From Bradyrhizobium sp. ORS 278 (GTDB lineage Bacteria > Pseudomonadota > Alphaproteobacteria > Rhizobiales > Xanthobacteraceae): DNA of 64,000 bases. The stretch covers positions 3,844,001 to 3,908,000 of the forward strand of contig NC_009445.1 in assembly GCF_000026145.1 (NCBI RefSeq). The letters run 5' to 3'. Below the pieces are notes generated by a model. The model had not been told where the DNA came from and made no database searches. It was given only the letters and a program-made list of their open reading frames with translations. Shown here piece by piece: positions 50,761 through 59,273 of the stretch (its first letter is position 1; each line of letters opens with the position of its first letter). Both the position numbers and the translations under genes were made by a program.

Positions 50761-51984
50761 ATGAAGACTGAATTGATTGCGTCATTGCTGCTGGGCACCG
50801 CGCTCACGCTTGCGGGCGGCAGCATCGCGTCGGCCGGCGACAAGACCGTCAAGATCGGTGCGCTGTCCGATCAGTCGGGCCTGTATTCGGACCTCGGCGG
50901 CCCCGGCTCGACGCTTGCGACGCAGATGGCGATCGAGGACTCCGGCCTCACCGCCAAGGGTTGGAAGATCGACGTGATCTCCGGCGACCACCAGAACAAG
51001 CCCGACATCGGCACCTCGATCGCGCGGCAGTGGTTCGACGTCGACAAGGTCGACATCATCGTCGACGTGCCGAACTCCGGCGTGGCGCTCGCCGTCAACA
51101 ACGTCGTCAAGGAAAAGAACGGCGTTTACATCAATTCGGGCGCGGCGACCTCCGACCTCACCAATGCGCAGTGCTCGCCGAACACCGTGCACTGGACCTA
51201 CGACACCTACATGCTGGCGCACACCACCGGCCAGGCGCTGGTGAAGGCGGGTGGCACGAGCTGGTTCTTCCTGACCGCGGACTATGCGTTCGGTGCGGCG
51301 CTGGAGCGCGACACCACGGCGGTCGTGACCGCCAACGGCGGCAAGGTGATCGGTGGCGTCAAACACCCGCTCAACACCTCCGACTTCTCGTCCTTCCTGC
51401 TGCAGGCGCAGTCGTCGAACGCCAAGGTCATCGGTTTGGCCAACGCCGGCGGCGATACCACCAACTCGATCAAGCAGGCCGCCGAGTTCGGCATCACCAA
51501 GGGCGGCCAGAAGCTCGCCGCGCTCCTGCTGTTCCTCACAGACGTCAAGTCGATCGGGCTCGACATCGCCCAGGGTCTCAATTTCACCGAGACCTTCTAT
51601 TGGGACATGAACGACCAGACTCGCGCGTTCTCCGACCGCTTCGCCAAGCGGATGAAGAACGGCGCGCCGCCGACGATGGTGCAGGCCGGTGTCTATGCCG
51701 GCCTCCTGCATTACTTCAAGGCGCTGGAGGCGCTCGGCGATAACCCGCATGACGGCGTCAAGGTCGTCGACAAGATGAAGTCGATCCCGACCGAGGATGC
51801 GCTGTTCGGCAAGGGCGAGATCCAGCCGAATGGCCGCACCATCCACACTGCCTATCTGTTCGAGGTCAAGAAGCCGTCGGAATCGAAGGCGCCGTGGGAT
51901 CTCTACAGACTGGTCGGCTCGGTGCCGGGCGACCAGGCCTTCACGCCGCTCGACAAGAGCGCCTGCGCTCTGTTGAAGAAATAA
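50761..51984 (+). CDS. ABC transporter substrate-binding protein (LivK type)
   Basis: This 407-residue periplasmic protein has a signal peptide (ending in GSIASAG near 23) and the type I periplasmic-binding fold of the branched-chain amino-acid/amide class (TVKIGALSDQSGLYSDLGGP, then SGAATSDLTNAQCSPNTVHW). It sits between livF and livH. Such proteins bind amino acids, amides, urea or aromatic acids; in Rhizobiales many are not specific for leucine. A tie to the flavonoid or leucine genes is not supported. Confidence 0.9.
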   Translation: MKTELIASLLLGTALTLAGGSIASAGDKTVKIGALSDQSGLYSDLGGPGSTLATQMAIEDSGLTAKGWKIDVISGDHQNKPDIGTSIARQWFDVDKVDIIVDVPNSGVALAVNNVVKEKNGVYINSGAATSDLTNAQCSPNTVHWTYDTYMLAHTTGQALVKAGGTSWFFLTADYAFGAALERDTTAVVTANGGKVIGGVKHPLNTSDFSSFLLQAQSSNAKVIGLANAGGDTTNSIKQAAEFGITKGGQKLAALLLFLTDVKSIGLDIAQGLNFTETFYWDMNDQTRAFSDRFAKRMKNGAPPTMVQAGVYAGLLHYFKALEALGDNPHDGVKVVDKMKSIPTEDALFGKGEIQPNGRTIHTAYLFEVKKPSESKAPWDLYRLVGSVPGDQAFTPLDKSACALLKK

Positions 51985-52060
51985 GCCGCCGCGGCCCCCG
52001 GCGGTCCGCCGCCGGGCTGTTGTTGACGTCAGGAAACGCCGAGAGAAACAGAACAAGACG

Positions 52061-52924
52061 ATGCAGGCCCTCTACGCACAGCTCCTTGTCGGACTGATCA
52101 ACGGCTCGTTCTACGCGCTGCTCAGTCTGGGGCTTGCCGTCATCTTCGGCATGCTCAACATCATCAACTTCGCCCATGGCGCGCTCTACATGATGGGCGC
52201 GTTCTGCGCCTATTTCCTGCTGAACCTCGGCGGCATCAATTATTGGTGGGCGCTGCTGCTGGCGCCGATCATCGTCGGCGCATTCGGCATGGTCCTGGAG
52301 CGCACGCTGCTGCAATGGTTGACCGGGCTTGACCATCTCTACGGCCTGCTCTTGACCTTCGGCATCGCGCTGATCGTGCAGGGCATCTTCCAGAACTATT
52401 TCGGCTCCTCGGGCCTGCCTTACGCGATCCCGGATCAGCTGCGCGGCGGCATGAATCTCGGCTTTATGTTCCTGCCGGTCTATCGCGGCTGGGTCGTGGT
52501 GTTCTCGCTGGTGGTGTGTCTCGCCACCTGGTTCCTGATCGAGCGCACCCGGCTCGGCGCCTATCTGCGCGCCGCCACCGAGAATCCCACCCTGGTTCGC
52601 GCCTTCGGCATCAACGTGCCGCGCATGATCACGCTCACCTACGGGCTCGGCGTCGGCCTTGCCGCGCTCGCCGGCGTGCTGTCGGCCCCGATCAACCAGG
52701 TGCGGCCGCTGATGGGCGCCGACCTGATCATCGTCGTGTTCGCGGTCGTCGTGATCGGCGGCATGGGCTCGATCATGGGCTCGATCATCACCGGCTTCGC
52801 GCTCGGCGTCGTCGAGGGACTGACCAAATATTTCTATCCCGAGGCTTCCAACACCGTGGTCTTCGTTCTGATGGTCCTGGTGCTCCTGGTGAAGCCGACG
52901 GGTCTGACCGGACGGGCGGCCTGA
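52061..52924 (+). CDS. livH: Branched-chain amino-acid-type ABC transporter permease (LivH family)
   Basis: This 287-residue membrane protein has about eight helices and the LivH signature GMLNIINFAHGALYMMGAF and YLRAATENPTLVRAFGINV, where the latter contacts the ATPase. It is followed by livM after 1 nt. Confidence 0.92.
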   Translation: MQALYAQLLVGLINGSFYALLSLGLAVIFGMLNIINFAHGALYMMGAFCAYFLLNLGGINYWWALLLAPIIVGAFGMVLERTLLQWLTGLDHLYGLLLTFGIALIVQGIFQNYFGSSGLPYAIPDQLRGGMNLGFMFLPVYRGWVVVFSLVVCLATWFLIERTRLGAYLRAATENPTLVRAFGINVPRMITLTYGLGVGLAALAGVLSAPINQVRPLMGADLIIVVFAVVVIGGMGSIMGSIITGFALGVVEGLTKYFYPEASNTVVFVLMVLVLLVKPTGLTGRAA

Positions 52925-52925
52925 C

Positions 52926-53894
52926 ATGACATCGATCACCGACGAGACATTGCCGATCACCCCGCGCGCGATGCGCGACGAGATGATCGCGTTCGTCATC
53001 ATGGCGGCGCTGCTCGCCATCGTGCCGTTCACCGGCCTGTACCCGTTCTTCGTCATGCAGGCGCTGTGCTTCGCGCTGCTGGCCTGCGCCTTCAACCTGC
53101 TGATCGGCTATGGCGGCCTGCTGTCGTTCGGCCACGCGATGTTCTTGGGAACGGCCGGCTATTGCAGCGCGCATGCGCTGAAGGTCTGGGGTTTCCCGCC
53201 GGAGCTCGGCATCCTCACCGGCATCGCCGGCGCCTTCGTGCTGTCGATCGTCACCGGCTACATTTCGATCCGCCGCCAGGGCATCTATTTCTCGATGATC
53301 ACCCTGGCGCTGTCGCAGCTCCTCTATTTCGTCTATCTGCAGACGCCGTTCACCCATGGCGAGGATGGCATCCAGGGCATCCCGCAGGGCAAGCTGTTCG
53401 GCTTCATCGACCTGTCGAAGCCGTTCACGCTGTACTACGTCGTGCTGGTCGGGTTCCTCGCTGGCTTCTTGCTGATCTTCCGCACCATCAACTCGCCGTT
53501 CGGCGAGGTGCTGAAATCGATCCGCGAGAACGAGCAGCGCGCGATCTCGCTCGGCTACAAGACCGACCAGTACAAGCTGCTGGCCTTCATCCTGTCCGGT
53601 ACCATCGCCGGTTTCGCCGGCTCGCTGAAGGTGTTCGTGGCCCAGAACGCCTCGCTGACCGACGTGCACTGGTCGATGTCCGGCGAGATCGTGCTGATGA
53701 CGCTGGTCGGCGGCCTCGGAACGGTGTTCGGGCCCGTTGTCGGCGCCTTCGTGATTATCGCCATGCAGCAGTATCTGGCTGGGTTCGGGCAGTGGGTGAC
53801 GGTGATTCAGGGCGTCATCTTCGTCGCTTGCGTGCTCACCTTCCGCCGCGGCGTGGTCGGGGAAGTCGCTCATCTGTTCAAGCGATCCCTCTAA
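52926..53894 (+). CDS. livM: Branched-chain amino-acid-type ABC transporter permease (LivM family)
   Basis: This 322-residue membrane protein has the LivM pattern FNLLIGYGGLLSFGHAMFLG and the ATPase-contact loop LKSIRENEQRAISLGYKTDQ. It closes the livG-F-K-H-M operon; no terminator hairpin was seen in the 143 nt before the DUF47 gene. Confidence 0.92.
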   Translation: MTSITDETLPITPRAMRDEMIAFVIMAALLAIVPFTGLYPFFVMQALCFALLACAFNLLIGYGGLLSFGHAMFLGTAGYCSAHALKVWGFPPELGILTGIAGAFVLSIVTGYISIRRQGIYFSMITLALSQLLYFVYLQTPFTHGEDGIQGIPQGKLFGFIDLSKPFTLYYVVLVGFLAGFLLIFRTINSPFGEVLKSIRENEQRAISLGYKTDQYKLLAFILSGTIAGFAGSLKVFVAQNASLTDVHWSMSGEIVLMTLVGGLGTVFGPVVGAFVIIAMQQYLAGFGQWVTVIQGVIFVACVLTFRRGVVGEVAHLFKRSL

Positions 53895-54037
53895 GTCATT
53901 GATCTAGATGAAATTTGTCGGAGAGGCAGAAAGCGGTGGATGAGCCGGCCACCGCTTCTGCTGCGGCGTGATCCGGAGTATGACAGTTCTGTGACGGGTC
54001 AGCCCTGGCCTGTTTCGGAATGGATGGATCTCGTCTC

Positions 54038-54682
54038 ATGCTGAACTGGTTCCGCGCCGTCCTCCCCAAGGAGGAGCGGTTCTTCGATTTGTTCGCCCGC
54101 CACAACAAGGTGGTGATCCAGGGCGCCCATGCGCTTGTGGACATGCTCAAGGGCGGCGACGACGTGCTGACGCATTGCCAGCGCGTCAGCCAGTTCGAGA
54201 ACGACGCCGACAACATCACCCGCGAGGTGCTGACCGCCGTCCGCCGCACCTTCATTACGCCGTTCGACCGCGGCGACATCAAGAACCTGATCACCTCGAT
54301 GGACGACGCCATCGACCAGATGCAGCAGACCGCCAAGGCCGTGGTGCTGTTCGAGGTCAAGGCGTTCGAGCCGACGATGCGGGAGATGGGCACGCTCCTG
54401 GTCGACTGCGCCAATTTGATCGGCCGCGCGTTGCCACTGTTGCAGGCCATCGGCCAGAACGTGCCGATGATCACTGCGATCACCGAGGAGATGACCAAGC
54501 TCGAGGGCCGCGTCGACGACCTCCACGATATCGGCCTGAAGGAGCTGTTCCTCAAGCACCGCAACGCCAACACCATGGACTTCATCGTCGGCGCCGAGAT
54601 CTACGACCATCTGGAGAAGGTCGCCGACCGCTTCGACGACGTCGCCAACGAGATCAATTCGATCATGATCGAACAGGTCTAG
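54038..54682 (+). CDS. DUF47 (PhoU-like) protein associated with phosphate transport
   Basis: This 214-residue protein is all-helical with the DUF47 start LNWFRAVLPKEERFFDLFARHN and conserved acidic helix (ENDADNITREVLTAVRRTF, then DRGDIKNLITSMDDAIDQMQ). DUF47 proteins are PhoU-like partners that control the adjacent Pit phosphate transporter. The ATG at 54038 matches the family start; one at 54020 is also in frame. pit follows after 14 nt. Confidence 0.92.
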   Translation: MLNWFRAVLPKEERFFDLFARHNKVVIQGAHALVDMLKGGDDVLTHCQRVSQFENDADNITREVLTAVRRTFITPFDRGDIKNLITSMDDAIDQMQQTAKAVVLFEVKAFEPTMREMGTLLVDCANLIGRALPLLQAIGQNVPMITAITEEMTKLEGRVDDLHDIGLKELFLKHRNANTMDFIVGAEIYDHLEKVADRFDDVANEINSIMIEQV

Positions 54683-54696
54683 GGTAGGGCCGCGCC

Positions 54697-55704
54697 GTGG
54701 ACGCTCAACTCGGCCTGCCCATCCTGGTCGGCCTCATCGCCGTCGCGCTCGCCTTCGACTTCCTGAACGGCCTGCACGACGCCGCCAACTCGATCGCGAC
54801 CATCGTCTCGACCCGCGTGCTGCGGCCGCAATATGCGGTGTTCTGGGCCGCGTTCTTCAATTTCGTCGCCTTCGGCGTGTTCGGCCTGCATGTCGCGCAG
54901 ACCATCGGCACCGGGATCATCGACCCCGCGATCGTCGATGCGCAGGTGATCTTCGCAGCCCTCGTCGGGGCCATCGTCTGGAACCTCGTCACCTGGGCGG
55001 CCGGCATTCCCTCGTCGAGCTCGCACGCGCTGATCGGCGGCCTGGTCGGGGCTGGCGTCGCCAAGGCCGGCATCTCGGCCGCGGTATGGAGCGGCCTGTC
55101 GAAGACGGTGCTGGCGATCGTGCTGTCGCCACTGGTCGGCCTGGTGCTGGCGATGATCCTGGTCGCGATCGTGTCCTGGGCCTCGGTGCGCTCGACGCCC
55201 TTTGCGGTAGATCGCGCCTTCCGCATCCTCCAATTCGCCTCCGCCTCGCTGTACTCACTTGGCCATGGCGGCAATGACGCGCAGAAGACGATGGGCATCA
55301 TCGCTGTGCTGCTGTATTCGCAGGGCCATCTCGGCGAGCATTTCACGGTGCCGTTCTGGGTCGTGCTGTCGTGCCAGGCGGCCATGGCGCTGGGCACCCT
55401 GATGGGCGGTTGGCGCATCGTCCGCACCATGGGCCTGCGCATCACCAAGCTGAACCCGATGCAGGGCTTCTGCGCCGAGACCGGCGGCGCCATCACCCTG
55501 TTCCTGGCGACCTTCCTCGGCGTGCCCGTCTCGACCACCCACACCATCACCGGCGCTATCGTCGGCGTCGGCGCCGCCCGCCGCGCCTCGGCGGTGCGCT
55601 GGAACGTGGCCGGATCGATCGTTTACGCCTGGATCTTCACGATCCCGGCCTCGGCGATCGTCTCGGCCGCGACGTTCTGGCTGGTGTCGGTGCTCCGGCA
55701 CTGA
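54697..55704 (+). CDS. pit: Low-affinity inorganic phosphate transporter (Pit family)
   Basis: This 335-residue membrane protein has two copies of the PiT signature: FDFLNGLHDAANSIATIV near the start and SLYSLGHGGNDAQKTMGIIA in the second half, with about ten helices. It imports metal-phosphate driven by protons. The GTG start follows the DUF47 gene by 14 nt, a standard pair in Rhizobiales. Confidence 0.93.
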   Translation: MDAQLGLPILVGLIAVALAFDFLNGLHDAANSIATIVSTRVLRPQYAVFWAAFFNFVAFGVFGLHVAQTIGTGIIDPAIVDAQVIFAALVGAIVWNLVTWAAGIPSSSSHALIGGLVGAGVAKAGISAAVWSGLSKTVLAIVLSPLVGLVLAMILVAIVSWASVRSTPFAVDRAFRILQFASASLYSLGHGGNDAQKTMGIIAVLLYSQGHLGEHFTVPFWVVLSCQAAMALGTLMGGWRIVRTMGLRITKLNPMQGFCAETGGAITLFLATFLGVPVSTTHTITGAIVGVGAARRASAVRWNVAGSIVYAWIFTIPASAIVSAATFWLVSVLRH

Positions 55705-55750
55705 CCCGGTAGGCCGATAGGACAGTGCCTGTAGTTGGGCGGGTTTGGGG

Positions 55751-55886
55751 CCTTACGGTTCGAGACGCGCCGCAGGGGCGGCGCTCCTCACCATGAGGGT
55801 TGGCGCTGGATCTCGCCGCCGGACATCGCCACGCCCTCCGCCCTCGTCCTGAGGAGCGCGCCCTTGGCGCGCGTCTCGAAGGACGG
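55751..55886. repeat. Two palindromic repeat units in the pit-prfC gap
   Basis: Unit 1 (55751-55798) has a GCGCCGC-AGGG-GCGGCGC core with CCTTACGGT/ACCATGAGG arms. Unit 2 (55842-55886) has a GCGCGCC-CTT-GGCGCGC core with CGTCCT/AGGACG arms. Both contain the phrase GAGACGCG or GCGTCTC and are the same family as 34811-34942. The rest of the 348-bp gap (55705-56052) holds no gene. Confidence 0.75.
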
Positions 55887-56052
55887 GCGCAGGCGGGTGT
55901 GGCAGCCTCGACGCGCCGTCGCCCGCCCGGTGAACTCACCGGTTGGAGTTGCGGTGCAAAACGCCTATATGGGGGATGCGCGGCGGCCGTGAGCCCGCGC
56001 TTTTCCCATGACATCGCCCGCTCTCCGGCCCTGAAACGACGTCCGCCGCCCC

Positions 56053-57672
56053 ATGTCCGATATCGCCGTCACCACCGACCAGCCGTCCCGTTCGCCTCTC
56101 GCCGACGAGGTCGCGCGCCGGCGCACCTTCGCCATCATCTCGCATCCGGACGCCGGCAAGACCACCTTGACCGAGAAGCTGCTGCTGTTCGGCGGAGCCA
56201 TCAACCTCGCCGGCCAGGTCAAGGCCAAGGGCGAGCGCCGCAACACCCGCTCTGACTGGATGAAGATCGAGCGCGAGCGCGGCATCTCGGTCGTCACCTC
56301 GGTGATGACCTTCGAGTTCGAAGGGCTGGTGTTCAACCTCCTGGACACGCCGGGCCACGAGGACTTCAGCGAGGACACGTACCGCACGCTGACCGCGGTC
56401 GACTCCGCCGTGATGGTGATCGACGCCGCCAAGGGCATCGAGGCGCGGACGCGAAAGCTGTTCGAGGTCTGCCGCCTGCGCGACATCCCGATCATCACCT
56501 TCATCAACAAGATGGACCGCGAGAGCCGCGACACGTTTGATCTGCTCGACGAGATCGAGAAGACGCTGGCGCTCGACACCACGCCGATGACCTGGCCGGT
56601 CGGCCGCGGCCGCGACTTCATCGGCACCTATGACGTCCGCGATGGCGGCGTGCGCCTGCTCGAAGGTGGCGGCGCCAAAACCGGCGCGGCACAGCAGATT
56701 GCAATCTCCGAGCTCGGCAAGCTCAACGCCAATCTCGACATGGGCCAGATCACCGACGAGCTCGAGCTCGTCAAGGAGGCCTGCAAGCCGTTCGAGCTCG
56801 ACGCCTTTCGCGAGGGTCATCTGACGCCGGTCTATTTCGGCAGCGCGCTGCGCAATTTCGGCGTCGGCGATCTGCTCGAAGGCCTCGGCCGCTACGCGCC
56901 GTCGCCGCGCGCCCAGGATTCAAACCTGCGCAAGGTCGACGCCGCCGAGCCGCGCATGAGCGCTTTCGTGTTCAAGATCCAGGCGAACATGGACCCGAAC
57001 CACCGCGACCGCATCGCCTTCGCGCGGCTGTGCTCGGGCAAGCTCAACCGTGGCATGAAGGCGAAGCTGGTGCGCACCGGCAAGACCATGCCGCTGTCGA
57101 GCCCGCAATTCTTCTTCGCGCAGGACCGCTCGGTCGCGGACGAGGCTTTCGCCGGCGATGTCGTCGGCATTCCCAACCACGGTTCGCTTCGCATCGGCGA
57201 CACGCTGACCGAGGGCGAGGATCTGACCTTCGTCGGCGTTCCCAGCTTTGCCCCGGAAATCGTCCGCCGCGTTCGGCTCACGGACGCGATGAAGGCGAAG
57301 AAGCTCAAGGAGGCCTTGCAGCAGATGTCAGAGGAGGGCGTCGTACAAGTGTTCCGCCCGCGCGACGGTGCGCCGGCGCTGGTCGGCGTCGTCGGCCCGC
57401 TGCAGCTCGACGTGCTGAAGGCGCGGCTCGATGCCGAGTACTCGTTGCCGGTCGAGTTCGAGATCTCCGAATTCTCGCTGGCGCGCTGGATCTCCTGCGA
57501 CGACAAGAAAAAGCTGGAGGCGTTCATCGCCTCCAACAATTCCGGTGTCGCCGACGACGTCGACGGCGATCCGGTGTTTCTGGCCAAGAACGAGTTCTAT
57601 CTCGGCTACACCAAGGAACGCGCCGAGGGCATCGTGTTCTCCAACGTCAAGGACGTGAAGAAGAAGGCGTGA
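56053..57672 (+). CDS. prfC: Peptide chain release factor 3
   Basis: This 539-residue translational GTPase has ISHPDAGKTT (P loop), ERERGISVVTSVM (switch 1), DTPGHEDFS (G3) and INKMDR (G4), the pattern of RF3. RF3 recycles RF1 and RF2 after termination. The C-terminal domain FEISEFSLARWI is present and the length is normal. A palindromic repeat follows after 45 nt. Confidence 0.96.
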   Translation: MSDIAVTTDQPSRSPLADEVARRRTFAIISHPDAGKTTLTEKLLLFGGAINLAGQVKAKGERRNTRSDWMKIERERGISVVTSVMTFEFEGLVFNLLDTPGHEDFSEDTYRTLTAVDSAVMVIDAAKGIEARTRKLFEVCRLRDIPIITFINKMDRESRDTFDLLDEIEKTLALDTTPMTWPVGRGRDFIGTYDVRDGGVRLLEGGGAKTGAAQQIAISELGKLNANLDMGQITDELELVKEACKPFELDAFREGHLTPVYFGSALRNFGVGDLLEGLGRYAPSPRAQDSNLRKVDAAEPRMSAFVFKIQANMDPNHRDRIAFARLCSGKLNRGMKAKLVRTGKTMPLSSPQFFFAQDRSVADEAFAGDVVGIPNHGSLRIGDTLTEGEDLTFVGVPSFAPEIVRRVRLTDAMKAKKLKEALQQMSEEGVVQVFRPRDGAPALVGVVGPLQLDVLKARLDAEYSLPVEFEISEFSLARWISCDDKKKLEAFIASNNSGVADDVDGDPVFLAKNEFYLGYTKERAEGIVFSNVKDVKKKA

Positions 57673-57717
57673 TGAAGGATTATCGCGTTAGTCCAGCGAT
57701 CCGTCCCCACGCTCTCT

Positions 57718-57822
57718 CGTCATTCCGGGGCGCGACGAAGTCGCGAGCCCGGAATCCATTTCGCCGCTCGTGATGCCGCCCGATGGATTCCGGGCTCGCC
57801 CTGCGGGCGCCCCGGAATGACG
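57718..57822. repeat. Nested palindromic repeat (CGTCATTCCGGGG family, copy 2)
   Basis: The outer arms CGTCATTCCGGGGCGC (57718-57733 with 57807-57822) and the inner 17-bp arms (57743-57759 with 57783-57799) are perfect. This is the most regular copy of the family seen at 32898-33044. It lies between convergent genes and could terminate both. Confidence 0.88.
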
Positions 57823-57840
57823 TGGGCAGAGACGTGAGCC

Positions 57841-58242
57841 TCACAGCTCGATGATACCTCGCCGCGCCGCATGCGCCACCGCATCCGTGCGGCCGGTGGC
57901 ATCGAGCTTGTCGAGCAGCGAGCCGACGTGGAATTTGGCGGTGTGCACGGAGATGCCGAGGCTGCGCGCAATCTCCTTGTTGGAGCAGCCCTCGGCCATC
58001 AGCGCCAGCACGTCGCGCTCGCGCGCGGTGAGCTGAAAGGCGTCGCTGTCGCGACCGTGGGTCTCGCCATTCTCGGTGGCATCGCTGCCGCCCGGACGAA
58101 TGACCGCAACGTCGGCGCTCTCGCCGGGTGCGACCAGCCGCAGACCGGCGACGCCGCCGAGCAGCGCCGCCAGCCGATCCGCCAGCTCGGCATCGTCGAC
58201 CGCGATGGCGAGCGTGATCGCTGCGCTGTCGTCCGCGCTCAC
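57841..58242 (-). CDS. LuxR-family DNA-binding regulator with degenerate receiver-like N-terminus
   Basis: This 133-residue protein ends in a LuxR/GerE helix-turn-helix (LTARERDVLALMAEGCSNKE, then SLGISVHTAKFHVGSLLDKL). The N-terminal 65 residues begin like a receiver (ITLAIAVDDAELADRLAALL) but are too short and have no phosphoacceptor, so phosphorylation control is lost or the domain is vestigial. The start overlaps the stop of the upstream pseudoprotease gene by 4 nt (ATGA), so translation is coupled. Targets are unknown. Confidence 0.85.
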   Translation of the reverse strand: MSADDSAAITLAIAVDDAELADRLAALLGGVAGLRLVAPGESADVAVIRPGGSDATENGETHGRDSDAFQLTARERDVLALMAEGCSNKEIARSLGISVHTAKFHVGSLLDKLDATGRTDAVAHAARRGIIEL

Positions 58243-59105
58243 GCGGGCCTCTCGCCAATGGTCAACGCGAGCCGCAGCGGCTCGCCTGCGCGCAATGCGG
58301 CGATGTCGACGATCGCGCCGACGCTGTCCGGCCCGAGCTCGCGCATCAGGGCGCGCATGCCCCTGAACGGCTCGTTGTTGAGCGCGGTGATGACGTCACC
58401 CTGGCGCAAACCCGCCGCGGCGGCGGGACCAGCCTTGTCGATGCTCATCACCATCGCGCCCATCCCGTCATCGAGCCGTACCGGCTGCAGGCCGGCGCCG
58501 AGATAGCCGCGCGCGATGCGTCCATGAGTTTCGAGCTTGCCGGCGACGCGCGCCACGGTCGCGGAGGGGATCACGAGTGTCCGGCGCGGGCCACGCACGG
58601 CCATGCCGATCGCGTGTCCCTCGGCATCGAGCACGAGGCCGCCCTCCGAGCTGTGACGCAGCCTGATGTCGAGCTCGATCCGCGCGTTGATCTCGCCACC
58701 GCGCAGGCTGCGCCAGGCGCCGGCGGATTTCGACACCATCGTCAGCGATGCGACCGGCGTGCCATGATCGGCGGCAACGGTCACCGCCAGTGCACCGATC
58801 AGCGGTACCTTGGCGGCAATCGGAGCAGCCTTTCCGTCTTTGCCATCGAAGCGGAGCAGGGCGATGTCCGTCGTGTGATCGCGCCCCGCGATGGCGGCAG
58901 GCCGCGTCGTGCCATCAGCGAACACGAGCGACACCTCTCCCTCGTCGGCGAGCGCCTCATCGGCGGTGATGACCAAGCCGGGCTTCCAGACGAAGCCGGA
59001 GGCGCGCGAGCGGTGCGAGTGGACGGAGACGAGCGAGGGCGCGGCCGCGGCGACGCTCGCGGCGAGCGCTGAGGACAGCGCGGAGAGAGCAGAGAGATCG
59101 GACAT
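58239..59105 (-). CDS. HtrA-like trypsin-fold pseudoprotease with PDZ domain
   Basis: This 288-residue protein has the S1C (DegP/HtrA) arrangement: a trypsin-like domain (about 25-190) and a PDZ domain (about 198-285, RGYLGAGLQPVRL, then AAAAGLRQGDVITAL). The catalytic aspartate is present (HTTDIALLRF, D80). The TNHHV-equivalent region reads TADEA without histidine, and GNSGG reads SSEGG, which replaces the serine by glutamate (154). So it should be inactive as a protease and may act as a peptide sensor or scaffold. There is no clear signal peptide with the ATG at 59105 (GGAGCC upstream). It is translationally coupled to the LuxR-type gene. Confidence 0.78.
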   Translation of the reverse strand: MSDLSALSALSSALAASVAAAAPSLVSVHSHRSRASGFVWKPGLVITADEALADEGEVSLVFADGTTRPAAIAGRDHTTDIALLRFDGKDGKAAPIAAKVPLIGALAVTVAADHGTPVASLTMVSKSAGAWRSLRGGEINARIELDIRLRHSSEGGLVLDAEGHAIGMAVRGPRRTLVIPSATVARVAGKLETHGRIARGYLGAGLQPVRLDDGMGAMVMSIDKAGPAAAAGLRQGDVITALNNEPFRGMRALMRELGPDSVGAIVDIAALRAGEPLRLALTIGERPA

Positions 59106-59184
59106 CGAAGGCTCCATGGGTTGAGCCCAATGTGGAGCGTCGATGATCGTTTCGGAACTCCCCGGGTGGGCAGGCTCCATCTCT

Positions 59185-59267
59185 GTAGCCCGGATGAGCG
59201 CAGCGACGTCCGGGTTCACATCTGCAGTTCGTGAGACCCCGGATATCGCTGCGCTCATCCGGGCTAC
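59185..59267. repeat. Palindromic repeat with 22-bp perfect arms
   Basis: The arms 59185-59206 (GTAGCCCGGATGAGCGCAGC and two more bases) and 59246-59267 are exact complements around a 39-nt loop that contains a further CCGGG/CCCGG pair. It lies between the pseudoprotease promoter and the stop of the racemase gene. This is another dispersed repeat design I associate with Bradyrhizobium. Confidence 0.85.
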
Positions 59268-59273
59268 GGCAGT

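Noticed and set aside
53899..53912. FixK/FNR box before the DUF47 gene
   Set aside because: TTGATCTAGATGAA lacks the TCAA half; the match is partial and the position is not convincing.
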